Assembly: GCA_030141605.1 (NCBI GenBank)
Contig: JAQGDQ010001626.1
Location: forward strand, 1 to 32,066
Direction of reading: 5' to 3'
Length of the DNA: 32,066 nt
From: Tubiluchus corallicola
Lineage: Eukaryota > Priapulida > Priapulimorpha > Priapulimorphida > Tubiluchidae
Each line of letters starts with the position of its first letter. Within the stretch, counting starts at the first letter, position 1. This document shows positions 19,640-30,216 of the stretch, piece by piece. A program made the position numbers and the translations under genes. The notes beneath the pieces were generated by a model. It did no database searches. It was not told the DNA's origin and was given only the letters and a program-made list of their open reading frames with translations.

Positions 19640-20363
19640 CAGGCACGTAGCCAGGAATTTATAAGCGGGGGGGATGCTAATACATGTGCTGTTTTGTCTA
19701 ATGCAGTTTTCACTGACATGCCCTGTAAACAAGTTGGATTCACCAGGTATAATCACAAGTAAATTTTGTTCCAAGTTTTATTAAAGGCAGACATTATAAT
19801 TACATTATACATTTTATTACATTAAAGTTAATTATAAGTACATTGCAATTACAATAGAAAAATTACAAAATTATTTGTGACTAACTTATTAAATAATGCA
19901 CCTATTCTTGAGGTCTGCAAACTCCTGTATTACATTTTCAATGTCTATTTCACCTTTGTTCAGGTAAATGTGAGTCAAGTCATGTAACCTCTCCCCCAGT
20001 TCTGCTGTGGGTGAAAGTTTTCAACAGACGTAGGGCAGAGAAAGTTCTTTTTGGTGTGTTTGTAGACACTGGAATTGTCAACAGTGAATATAATATAGGA
20101 AATGTAAGCTTGTCACATTATTTCAGAAGCTCTCATGAAACAAGCATGTAAATAGTATCTTAAAAGCTTAACCACAAAACAGCATTTGAAAGAGAAAATA
20201 AAACAAACAAAAATATTAGGGCATTAAATCAAATCTTGTTTGTTCGTTAATTCTTCAATTGTTTAATACGATCCATCGGACAGGTAGCAATGATACAATG
20301 CGTACAATTTCTTTAAAATGCAACGAAATAGGGGAACCCAGGGTCCCCCTGGCTACGTGCCTG
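19640..20363 (-). mobile_element. hAT element with a decayed transposase C-terminus
   Basis: The 16-bp terminal inverted repeats are perfect: CAGGCACGTAGCCAGG at the left and CCTGGCTACGTGCCTG at the right. They are flanked by GTCATTAC (19632-19639) and ATCATTAC (20364-20371), a 7/8 target duplication. The 724-bp body keeps a minus-strand fragment of transposase, annotated separately, so it is an internally deleted, non-autonomous copy. Confidence 0.9.
19891..20110 (-). pseudogene. hAT transposase C-terminal (dimerisation) domain remnant
   Basis: The minus strand reads LLTIPVSTNTPKRTFSALRL, then LKTFTHSRTG. After a frame change it reads ERLHDLTHIYLNKGEIDIEN, then VIQEFADLKNR and a stop near 19892. 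The pattern P-V-S-T-x-x-x-x-R-x-F-S-x-L-R followed by E-R-L-x-x-L and I-D-x-x-x-V-x-x-F-x-x-x-K-x-R is the hATC dimerisation region typical of ZMYM/ZBED-like hAT transposases. The rest of the protein is missing and the frame is broken once. Confidence 0.8.
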
Positions 20364-20371
20364 ATCATTAC

Positions 20372-21308
20372 ATCATCCTCAAGGTCTGGGACTCTGTAAG
20401 TTGCTTTCGTAGGTCCAAATCTGCTGGTATATTATTAGCATTGTTGAGCAGAACCTCCTTTTGTGGTTCACCTTTGTTGAACAATGAACAATGTCAAATT
20501 GTTCCAAGCAGTAGTGACAAGGTTGTGCATTAATTAGCCAGCCACGTCCTGTTGGCAACAACTGTAATTTCCTTAAGCACTAGAAAACATTTAAATCAGT
20601 AGATTTTCCTGTGTCATGGGTGCTAAAACCTATCACTGAAAGTTGTGCTAATGGAACACTGACGTCTGGAGCTGCATTAGAATTACAACTGACATATAGC
20701 CTTATTCGCCTTGAAGATAAAAGATGTATAGAAAGGCAATTTGAGAGTCAATAAACACGATTTTAGGTGGCGCCATATCTTTTACGTTCATTTCAGTGTT
20801 ACTGTTCGTGTGTATAATAATGGATGAAATTTATTTTCTAAAAGTAATTCAACATTCGGTTTCTAATTGTTATGTAATTATGTAGGATGTAGTCGGGAGG
20901 GATGTAGAGATTACAATTATGAAGCTTTTTGTTGGCACTAAAATTTTGTCTGATAATAACTACGTCTTGAAATTTAACGTACGTAACATCTGTTTTATAT
21001 GTAGTTATATGATTATATGTTATATAAAATACTATCTAAGCGCATTGTTATTATTATTAATATTATTATAAATACACCTGTGCAGGTTTTTGTGACTGTT
21101 CACTCTAGTCATAATTATTGTAAATAATTGTTATCTTTTCTTTTGAGCTGTTTTAAGCTAAGTACAACAACTGTTAATAAAGGAGATATATGTGTCAGTT
21201 ATAATGTCACTTGCCATTGCTCTATACATGATCTATAGAGTTGATTTCATTTGTATCACATTAATATAAAATATAAGAATTGAAATTCATTTTGGCCATG
21301 CAAAACTA
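20372..21308. other. Intergenic, nothing recognised
   Basis: AT-rich sequence with short microsatellite-like pieces (ATTATTATTAATATTATTAT at about 21050). I see no coding, RNA or mobile feature here. Confidence 0.5.
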
Positions 21309-21316
21309 GTATAAAA

Positions 21317-21736
21317 CAGTGGCGGCTCGTAGCTAAAATTAGTGGTGGTGCTGCTTCAGAAATTGTTTTAATACTGTGTAAAACGAAAGAAACATATGTA
21401 ATTTTAATGTTGAAATTGCTAAATGTAATTTTGAACAAACAAACATACAAAAGTTTATACATAAACTTATTAAAATCCTAACCAAAAAGTACTTTTTGCT
21501 TACTAGTAGTCTAAATTGCCACAGTTCAAGCTTCATCCATTCATCTAAGCACGTAACAACTGACACAAACTGTGTGAGTGGCAATACTTTTTCTACCTGG
21601 GCATGCAGACAGGTGTGCATGGCAGCATACGTACAACAACCAAAAACCTTGTTGCTTGAGCTGTGAGCAGTGAACACATTGTGCTGGCCTGTGAAAAAAA
21701 GGGGGTGCTAAAGTATTTATACACGAGCCGCCACTG
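21317..21736. mobile_element. hAT-like MITE with CAGTGGCGGCTCGT ends
   Basis: CAGTGGCGGCTCGT at 21317-21330 and its exact reverse complement at 21723-21736 form 14-bp terminal inverted repeats. The flanks GTATAAAA and GTACAAAT match at 6 of 8 positions, consistent with an aged hAT target duplication. The 420-bp body has no recognisable transposase. Confidence 0.8.
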
Positions 21737-21744
21737 GTACAAAT

Positions 21745-22469
21745 ACAAAATAATTGCAGTTATCCATGCTGCATTATCACTGGTGTCATGGTTCGTTCTA
21801 TGAGCAAGCGATATAGGGCACAAGGAAATTCTTATGCTACCAAGTTTTCTAGAATTCTTCTGTGTATTCCACACTTACTGTTATTCAATTATGCACCATT
21901 TAATTTTGACAGCACATTGTAGAATCATTTTAGCTTCACTGCGAACAGTATGTAGGCCTGATATTTTTGCACGGAGATTCTGGTCAAGATATTTGAAAGT
22001 GAATATTACCTCATTGTAATTATACGGTTATGTCTGACGTATGTCCACGTGTGTTTTGAAATCCCTGAACGTTTCAATTCGAGTCGAATTTACGTGAAAA
22101 GGTCGTTCTAAACCAACGAAACTAACAAGAATCGTGTTACACTCATATGAAACTAACTGCTAACGAGAAATATTAACTGTATTCCTCCCTAAAAGTACGA
22201 ATAATGTATATTTTTGGCATTTTTAACACGTGATGTGTCTGTTCATTGAAGTTCGATGATAATAATAAATCAGATTTCTGTTTACTTAATTACACACTTT
22301 AAAGCAACAGGTCTATTAGATGCTGTTATATGTGTTATACTATTACTTCACTGATATTACTTTCATGCTATTACATTAAATTATGAATAAAGTTCTCATA
22401 AATTTACTATTACTGATACGTTACTACTATTTTTTGAAAAATTTACCAGCTTATTTTTGGTCGCACAGC
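21745..22469. other. Intergenic, nothing recognised
   Basis: AT-rich sequence without long ORFs, repeats or recognisable element ends. Confidence 0.5.
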
Positions 22470-22523
22470 CAGGGCTGGATTACCTTATAGACTAGTATAG
22501 CCATTCGAGCTCGGCGGCCATAC
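22470..22523 (+). mobile_element. Possible single end of a hAT element
   Basis: CAGGGCTGGATTACCTTATA followed by GACTAGTATAGCC resembles a widespread hAT terminus beginning CAGGGCCGGATTA. No matching right end or target duplication is found before the tetranucleotide repeat begins, so it may be a truncated copy. Confidence 0.4.
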
Positions 22524-22529
22524 TTTGAC

Positions 22530-22842
<313 letters not shown>

Positions 22843-23035
22843 GGTAGTGTTTGTGTTAGTAACGACAACTAAGCTATTAAATGTCTCTTAAATCAGACAT
22901 TAGATAAAGTTTATTTACATTTTATCGACCCGTGACAAGGTACATCACGTCCTTCAATAGCAATTCAAGTGCGTCTACGTAAGATGACTTATACCTAATC
23001 TACGGGGCAGATAGATGACACGCGTTCACCTGTAG

Positions 23036-23596
23036 TTATCTGACAAAAACAATAATACATTGGACTCGACACAGAAAAAAAAAACTAGTCAGGATTTTAT
23101 TGATCGTTATAAAAGCTTGAACTCAGAGCAACGCTGTGAAATTTATGTGAAATCTCGCATTGATTCTACAAAATTAAACCTGCTCATCGCATTGGTATCT
23201 TTTGTCTGGTTGGCGTGTGTCAGTTGTAACAGCACTGAAAAAGCAGAAAAAAATGAGTATTTAACTTCAAATACACCAGTAGATGTCACTGCTACACAGT
23301 CGGCTGCTACTCTTGAAAAATCTGATCTGAAAATGTCCCAAAACGACACAAGCATTTTGAAAAAACCTGCCGGAGACCGAATAAAAAGTTTTCGGCAGAT
23401 TGTAAACACAAACAGTAGCTACGTTGGTAGTGAACACAGTCACACGAATGTCGAAGAGACGCGGGTTCGATACCTTACGTGTGCCTGTACATCACACTTT
23501 GTGGGTTCTTCGAAGGACTACGATCGAACGAACGTTTTGTGTAGATATTCCAGCGAATATGGGAAATATTGTCGCGTACCTTCGGTTGATTACAAG
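23036..23596 (+). CDS. TGF-beta superfamily receptor kinase, first visible exon (ectodomain N-terminal half)
   Basis: An open frame runs from after the TAG at 23033-23035 to AAG|GTATGT at 23596, phase 0. A hydrophobic stretch LLIALVSFVWLACVSC looks like a secretion signal. It is followed by a polar Ser/Thr/Lys-rich linker and then the cysteine part YLTCACTSHF, TNVLCRYSS and GKYCRVPS. The first in-frame ATG lies downstream of the signal-like stretch, so the true start is unknown. Either an upstream exon supplies it, or the exon begins at an acceptor such as GTGTCAG at 23217-23223. Joined to the next exon it gives ten cysteines after the signal, fitting the three-finger ectodomain of TGF-beta receptors. 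A decayed copy lies at 24857-25115. Confidence 0.6.
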
Positions 23597-24171
23597 GTAT
23601 GTACGCTGCTCCCATTTTATTTAATGATTAGCAACTGAGGCGATATGTATTACTAAATGAACAGGCAAATTACAAGTTAAATCTTATGTATGACATCAAA
23701 AATGTAAATTTAATATCGGCACCAACTTACTTTATTTAGGGCACTTTTATTTTAAGATTTTGTTGCTAAATTTTAATAAAATTGGGCTCAAATTTGCAGA
23801 GTTTTTGAGGTTATGATTACAACTCTTTGTGGACTTAAATATTGAATTGGGAATTTAGTAATTTAGTATATTAATTTATCTGCATTTTTATTTACTAGAC
23901 AGGAAACTTGCTTCGTTAGTAACTTTGATTTTACCACGCACTTTATTACTCCTTGTTTAACATCACTGTAAATAATGTTATACGCACGAATTAAAAAGCT
24001 AATTACAGTATGAGTAACATGTAATATTGTAGAAATCACTCTACGATCTAATTAAAATTGTACATTGTCTGTAGTGAATTTTTTTACCTGCAGAAAGAGC
24101 TGATTAAGAGTTCATCATCAAAATGATTGAATTGATGGCCAAACGCGTGCAATTTGTTTGTAACTATCTAT

Positions 24172-24600
24172 GAATTCTATAACAATCTAAAAAGACTTAA
24201 AGTTCTCCAATGCCTTTACTAATCTTAAACTTTGGCAGCTAGAGTTGCTTAGGCCTAATCCCTTGTGAATTCTATAACAATCTAAAAACACTTAAAGTTT
24301 TCCAATGCCTTTACTAATCTTCAACATTGGCAGCTACAGTTAAATAGGCCTAATCCCTATGAATTCTATAACAATTTAAAAAGACTTAAAGTTCTTCAAT
24401 GCCTTTACTAATCTTCAACATTGGCAGCTAGGGTTGAATAGGCCTGCCCCTATGAATTCTATAACAATCTGAAAAGACTTAAAGTTCTCCAATGCCTTTA
24501 TTAATCTTCAACATTGGCAGCTAGCGTTGAATAGGCCTACCCCCTATGAACTCTATAACGGTTTAAAAACCATTCAGATTTCACCAAAACCTTTATTAAA
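24172..24600. repeat. ~94-bp tandem repeat, 4.5 copies
   Basis: Units start at 24172, 24267, 24361, 24454 and 24548 (periods 93-95). Each opens GAATTCTATAACAATCTAAA and includes CAATGCCTTTACTAATCTT, TTGGCAGCTA and ATAGGCCTA. The fifth is diverged and incomplete. No relation to the receptor exons was seen. Confidence 0.9.
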
Positions 24601-24856
24601 TGAGTCCAACACGTTTTTGCATATTAAAGCCTCCGTCGGGATCTAAAATTAAACGAGTTATAAATGGCTAAACGACATTTTTGCATTGTAAGTAAAAATT
24701 ACATGGTGAACTAATAAAAGTATAGCCAGGCTTACCATTATTATAAAACATTTTTTCACAAAACTACACTAAGCATTTTAATAAGAATATATTAGGTATG
24801 CACGTATTGAAAGCTATTGAATAGTGTGCACTGCATCTATGAATTATCCTGTATAA

Positions 24857-25115
24857 ATGTGAAAAATCATACGAAATATCACACAGTTTCTGCAAAATTA
24901 AAGCTGTGCTTTGCATTAGTACCTTTAGCGTAAATGCCGTTTGTCAGTTGTAATAACAGTGTTAAAGCAATAATGATTGAGTATTTTACTTCAAATACAC
25001 CAACAGATGACACTGCTGTGCAGTCGACTAACTAATATAGAAAAGCTTCATTTGAAAATGAGTAACGACACAAAAATTACGAAAAAAGTTGATCGAGATT
25101 GCCAACGAGAGAATT
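24857..25115 (+). pseudogene. Decayed duplicate of the receptor's first visible exon
   Basis: This stretch aligns collinearly with 23135-23395. Shared blocks are TCTGCAAAATTAAA, TTTGTCAGTTGTAA, GAGTATTT followed by ACTTCAAATACACCA, GATGACACTGCT, CAGTCG, and GAAAATG then ACGACACAAA. The copy carries stops (TAA at about 24931 and 25032) and small indels and lacks the cysteine-rich 3' half and donor. It is intronic and cannot be coding as it stands. It shows a local tandem duplication about 1.7 kb downstream of the source. Confidence 0.8.
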
Positions 25116-25172
25116 TGTCAAATGTCAACTTCATCAAACTCTTGACATGTTAACTCGCTATAATAGGGGCTA

Positions 25173-25288
25173 CAACTTCATATCCAGTGCATTTAGGTGA
25201 GCAACTTCATGTCCAGTGCATTTAGGTGAGCAACTTCATGTCCAGTGCATTTAGGTGAGCAACTTCATATCCACTGCATTTAGGTGAG
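25173..25288. repeat. 29-bp tandem repeat, four copies
   Basis: Four exact-length units start at 25173, 25202, 25231 and 25260, each reading CAACTTCATRTCCASTGCAT then TTAGGTGAG. Every unit holds AG|GTGAGC, a good 5' splice-site match. Confidence 0.9.
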
Positions 25289-26297
25289 CAACCAGTTTAA
25301 TTTTGTCACAGGATCTGCTATGTTTAATATAGTTATAACTATAAATATATAACTATACAACAAAATATAATTAGAATTATAATTAACTGTAAATATCGTT
25401 GTAATAAACGATAAATATATTTTAACCGTAGATTTAGCTTATAAAAGAATGTCATTGTTAACATAATAATAATAATAATAATAATAAATATGACTGATAA
25501 TACAATAATCAATATAAGTAGTTTAAGTAAGACGACTGGTGACATATTGAATGTAAATAAAAACCATTGTTAACATAACAACATACAGTAGTTTGTCTTA
25601 TCGTGATACACGAAATCAGCATTTACAGCATTCGGTTTTGCATTCAAATTTTGTAAAAATCAAAAATTTTGCTATTAGTCGTAAAAGTGAGATTATTAAA
25701 AAGCAAAGTTTAGAGGAACACTAAGTTTTGTTAGCATGATTTTAAAACGGTAAATCCTGGTGCTATTTTATCTCTGGAAAAGAAGCTAGAATACCTCTTT
25801 CCCTGCTGGGGTGTCCGTTACACAGAGTACAAGCTACGCACGTTCAAAATTCATGTTTCGTACGTTTAACAAACCTTAGTGCTTGCTGTATGATCTCTAA
25901 AAATTATCTTTCTACGACAAAATTCGACTGGCGTAGTTAGCAAACATGCATGGGAACCCACAATATGACTCCGCATAGCACATCTGATATACTTGATAAA
26001 GTAATGTTGTTGTTATAGAGCTAAGATAAGAAAGTCAAGTATGCACTACATGTTGTTTGTGAGACTGTCTCTCAAAAATGAAAACGCGTTAACTATAATC
26101 CACAATGGAATATGAATATACATGTATTTTTTATTGATGTAGCATGTGATTTAGGGCAGTGCTATGCAACTTGGGTGGATAGTCTATAGTGTTATAGTGG
26201 ACGAGATTAAGTGAGGGGTGGACAGCTGTCTAGGGGTGGACTACTGGGTGGACGAGATTCTCACCTGTATGTGTCTGTATAATTAACAAGAGACTCT

Positions 26298-26441
<144 letters not shown>

Positions 26442-27120
26442 CTATATTTCTTAAGATACATACTACAAATACATATTTACCTATTGTAACATCGAGGCTG
26501 CCACCTCGCTTACTCGCAAGACCCTGATAGTACAACCACGCGAGGGACTAAATTTTAGGGTATAAACGCATCTAGTTTGGGATAGTGTGAAACAAGCTTA
26601 ATACTAGAAAATGTTTTGGTCCTTTGAAAATCGTATTACCGGGATTCGACTCAATTCAATTCAATTTATCTATTTATTTATTTTGGAAACTAAAGTCCAT
26701 AAAACATAAACAGACAAGGATATAAAGAAATTCTACTAAAAACTAACTTTAAAACTTATTTACAATATCATATATGAGTACGTTATGTACTAACAAATAA
26801 AATTCTTCTCCATTTGCTAAAAATATAAGAAATCATACTGATATCAGAATTGAAAATGCGTTGTAGTAAAATCTAATCTAATCGATTAACCTAATCGATT
26901 TTTAAAAGAATATACAACTTTTCGTATAAATTGTAAAATTGTAAAAAGATGAGAGTTAAGTTCCAGGCAGCTAGTGGCAATAAACTTAACAAAACATTGA
27001 ATGAGTTGCATTGAAAGCAGGAATTTAATTTTTTATCAAAGTATCAATTGAGGAAAATGTTAGAAATGTTGTGTCTTTTTAAATTAATTGCTTTGTCTTC
27101 TTGTATGTAAATAACATCTG

Positions 27121-27235
27121 TGCTTGTTGTTGTTGTTGTTGCTGTTGCTGCTGCTGCTGCTGTTGTTGTTGTTGTTGTTGTTGTTGCTGCTGCTGCTGCT
27201 GTTGTTGTTGTTGTTGTTGCTGCTGCTGCTGCTGC

Positions 27236-27278
<43 letters not shown>

Positions 27279-27294
27279 GCTGTTGTTGTTGTCA
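27121..27294. repeat. (GTT/GCT)n trinucleotide repeat
   Basis: Alternating blocks of GTT and GCT over about 170 bases; all three frames give homopolymer-like translations, so it is not coding. Confidence 0.95.
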
Positions 27295-27409
27295 GTGTTT
27301 AACATTTATTTTTTACTTTTACTACTTTTACTACTAATTCCTTTTAATTCAACCACTTATGTAACTTAACTGTACATGCGTGTTCGAAAATAAATGACGT
27401 TAATAATGA

Positions 27410-27561
<152 letters not shown>

Positions 27562-27945
27562 TTACGTCAAAATGATTAATTTGCAAGCTGACACACATTT
27601 GACTATTGCTACAATGAAAATAGCTTTCTTATACAGTTGTGGTAGGTAACTTTCAGTTGTTTAATAATTGTAATAGGCCTTGTAGATTTACGGATGGCTA
27701 TATAGGGTTTGTCTGCACGTCTGTTTGTCCGATTCTATCAGCGATCGGTTTACTTTTGAGTGAGATTTTTTTGTAAATTAAACTATAAGCCAACAACTGC
27801 CCTATTGAAGTTATGGCATCAATAAAATAATGGACAGCTTTGGAAATGTAAAATGTCTTTCTGGGCTATTAAAACATGCGAGAGAATCTCGGCTGAATGA
27901 GGTGTCAAATCAGTTACCACAAGATTCAAAGTCACGGTTCATGGA

Positions 27946-28246
27946 ATGCCAAAGAGGAATTTAATGCTTATTTTTAATATTAATAAATCAATTTTGAGTA
28001 GTCATAATTTATTTTTTAATATTAATGAAGCAACTTCGAATAATGTTAATCATTATTAATATTCATTAATAATCCTTATTATTTTAATTAATAATTATTA
28101 GTCATTATAAATCATATTTATTAATTAATATTAATAAATGCGTGATTTTTAATATTAAAATGGTTTATTAATATTATTAAATGAATTACGAATATTCAAA
28201 ATTGATTTATTAATATTCGAAGATAAGCATTAGATTCCACTTTGAC
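27946..28246. mobile_element. AT-rich fold-back MITE
   Basis: The outer ~55 bases of each side are inverted repeats. At the left CCAAAGAGGAATTTAATGCT and then AATATTAATAAATCAATTTT; at the right, in reverse complement, TCAAAGTGGAATCTAATGCT and AATATTAATAAATCAATTTT. The inside is almost only A and T with many ATTAAT/TTAATA palindromes. No clear target duplication was found. Confidence 0.65.
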
Positions 28247-28389
28247 GTTGCACACATTTCAGTCTCGTCACATATTTAGTCACTTTTAGTCACTTGCTGT
28301 TTTAAAAAATTCAACAACTGTCGTTTTTACTTCAATAATTATTACTGTTCATACTTCATATACATTCCATCCTCACTTTTGCCTTTCAG

Positions 28390-28600
28390 TGTTACAAATG
28401 GATAAGCGGATGCGGCAGGCGCGCGAAAGTACGAAAGGGTTGTACGTGGATCTCAGACAAACTCTCTCCCTCTAGTATGTGGTATCATCCGGGATCGAAT
28501 TACTCGACAGATGGCAGCACATTCACCACATTATTATGTGACACAGATTTCTGCAACGAAAAGGCGAACGTCGTGTTACGTCACGAATGTCCAGCCTTCG
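28390..28600 (+). CDS. TGF-beta superfamily receptor kinase, ectodomain C-terminal exon
   Basis: Joined in phase 0 after the first exon it encodes 70 residues plus one base. It begins CYKWISGCGRRAKVRKGCTW and ends with LLCDTDFCNEKANVV and HECPAFG. The order Cys-x-x-Trp ... Lys-Gly-Cys-x-Trp ... Cys-x-x-x-x-Cys-Asn is the family signature of activin/BMP receptor ectodomains and resembles type II receptors (ActRII, BMPR2) more than type I. One cysteine of the usual Cys-Cys pair before the Cys-Asn end is a leucine. An NYS sequon lies mid-exon. The donor TTCG|GTAAAG is phase 1. The ectodomain binds ligand outside the cell. Confidence 0.85.
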
Positions 28601-28699
28601 GTAAAGTTGTCTTTGTTGAAAATATCTGTAAGAAACGCCAGTGATAACAGCTTAATATTTCACTAATGACTATCAAATTAAGAATTATTGGACTCACAA

Positions 28700-28860
28700 T
28701 GCTCAGTAAGCATGCGCACAATGTTCACTAAACAAGGAGTTCAACTCTGGAATGCCCTGCCATGAAATTTAAAACAAATCAAGTCTTTCTTCGAATTCAA
28801 ATCAAAATTAAAAATACATACATTAAATCGTTTTGAAAACCCTACATACGTTAATGATAA
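28700..28860 (+). pseudogene. Non-LTR retrotransposon C-terminal remnant
   Basis: The plus strand reads FTKQGVQLWNALP, a stop, then NLKQIKSFFEFKSKLKIHTL. The G-V-x-L-W-N-x-L-P ... K-S-x-x-x-F-K-x-x-L-K pattern is the common C-terminal end of CR1/Jockey-like reverse-transcriptase ORFs. The in-frame TGA at about 28763 and the absence of the rest of the ORF mark it as dead. It is a different family from the remnants in Shaw intron 2. Confidence 0.7.
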
Positions 28861-28968
28861 TATATATTCATCCGCAAATTTTATTTACCCACGTCCATTT
28901 TAAATTGTATGTATATATTGCATATAGATTATAATATTATAATTTGCGTGTAACAATGGTTATTATTA

Positions 28969-28994
28969 ACCAGTATACAATAATAATAATAGTA

Positions 28995-29029
<35 letters not shown>

Positions 29030-29235
29030 AATGATGATGATTATGGTGATGATTATGATTATGATGATGATGATGATGATGATAATGATGATGATGATTA
29101 TGATGATGTTGTTGTTGTTGTTGTTGTTGTTATTGATGGTGACAATGACAACGATGACGAAAATGACAATGATAATGATGACGAAGATGATAATGACGAT
29201 GATGATCATGATGACGTCGATGATGATAATGGTGA
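28969..29235. repeat. GAT-rich microsatellite
   Basis: (GAT)n with interruptions, a (GTT)n block at about 29107-29130, then degenerate GAT/GAC/AAT triplets. It ends about 45 bases before the acceptor of the transmembrane exon. Confidence 0.95.
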
Positions 29236-29280
29236 TTGGAATGCTGAACTGCTTCTGTTAATTTTTTAATTTTATTTCAG

Positions 29281-29420
29281 TAGAATTGAGCAGGGTCTGG
29301 TTAATATTTGGCTGTGCACTGATTACTGGGATTCTATTCTGCACTTTAGGAGTCTGCTATAAAAAGCGTTTAAAATTTCTTTTCTGGAACTCTAAAGCAC
29401 TTCGGGATAATGAAAAGATG
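29281..29420 (+). CDS. TGF-beta superfamily receptor kinase, transmembrane exon
   Basis: The exon completes the split codon (Val) and encodes 46 further residues. A single hydrophobic helix, VWLIFGCALITGILFCTLGV, is followed at once by the stop-transfer basic cluster CYKKRLKF. The short cytoplasmic stretch FWNSKALRDNEKM follows. This places the ectodomain outside and the kinase inside, as expected for a receptor Ser/Thr kinase. The acceptor TTTATTTCAG is good. The donor GATG|GTTAGA is weaker, and was chosen because it is the only GT that keeps the frame open into the next exon. Phase 0 at the 3' end. Confidence 0.75.
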
Positions 29421-29879
29421 GTTAGACTTTTTCGTAACACTTCTGATTTGTTTTAGTAAAGCGGCTAAAATGTCAAAAATTGGTTCGTTTTAAGAAAGCA
29501 TACTTTTTTACTATTCTTTTCATAATTGTAGCAGTAACTGCAGTATGCAAACAGAATTTTCAGCGTTTTTCGTGGTCTTAGAGACATATGATGACGATGA
29601 TGATGATGATGATGATGATGATGACGACGACGACGACAATGATGATGTTGATGATGATGATGATGATGGTGGTGATGGTGGTTTAGGTGGTGGTGGTGGT
29701 GGTGGAGGAGGTGATAGTGGTGTTGATGATGATGATGATAGTGGTGGTGGTGATGTTGGTGGAGGTGGCGGTGGTGGTGGTGGTGCTTTAGGTGGTGGTG
29801 GTGGTGGTTGTGGTAGTGATGGTGGTGGTGGGGGTAGTGGTGGTTTTGCTGGCGTTTGTGGTGATGGCAATGATGATGG

Positions 29880-29925
<46 letters not shown>

Positions 29926-30080
29926 ACTGATGCTCAAATGTTACAAGAGCTGCTAAAATTCTGATAATTTATTATAATTTTTATTATGATATACATTGTA
30001 AAGTTGAAGCACTATATAAATACGTAGTATCGATGTAATACTTGTTGGTACTTTTGGTACTTTGAACATTTCCTACGCAG
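29421..30080 (+). other. Receptor intron (phase 0)
   Basis: Intron of 660 bp, more than half of it the GAT/GGT repeat. The acceptor is TTTCCTACGCAG. Confidence 0.75.
29588..29936. repeat. (GAT)n/(GGT)n compound repeat
   Basis: GAT and GAC triplets, then a GGT-rich block with GAG/TTA/GCT interruptions, then pure GAT to 29932. It reads as poly-Asp/poly-Gly in one frame and Ser/Pro on the other strand. It is intronic and has no splice support as an exon. Confidence 0.95.
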
Positions 30081-30216
30081 AATACTTTTGAGCCAATAAC
30101 TGAGAAGCTGATGAGTGATTTCGAAACTTCCATTTCTGGAAGCGGATCTGGATCTGGACCAACTGTGATTGCAGATAGGAAGTTTCACCAAGACATTTCG
30201 CTATTAAAACTTATAG
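30081..30216 (+). CDS. TGF-beta superfamily receptor kinase, juxtamembrane / GS-like exon
   Basis: Encodes 45 residues plus one base, beginning NTFEPITEKLMSDFETS. Next comes the tract ISGSGSGSGPT, and the exon ends DRKFHQDISLLKLI with the first base of a Gly codon. The alternating Ser-Gly tract recalls the GS domain of type I receptors, but the Leu-Pro and the Gln-Arg-Thr that follow it in canonical GS domains are missing. The LLKLIG end is the start of kinase strand beta-1 and is close to the LLELIG of BMPR2. The donor TTATAG|GTAATG is phase 1. This junction is the seed of the 38-bp tandem repeat that follows directly. Confidence 0.8.

Larger units (their letters stand above)
28601..29280 (+). 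other. Receptor intron (phase 1)
   Basis: Intron of 680 bp with donor GTAAAG and acceptor TTTTATTTCAG. It contains a LINE remnant and a long GAT-rich microsatellite; the rest is AT-rich and unremarkable. Confidence 0.8.

Noticed and set aside
23060-23062. Start of the receptor at position 23060
   Set aside because: The codon is TTG, not ATG, and no in-frame ATG precedes the signal-like segment. I leave the start undetermined.
23460-23476. GGTTCGATACC resembling a Pol III B box
   Set aside because: It lies in the receptor exon, departs from the consensus near its end and has no A box at the right distance.
29545-29964. Poly-Asp/poly-Gly protein of 139 codons
   Set aside because: It is the translation of a (GAT)n/(GGT)n microsatellite within a receptor intron.
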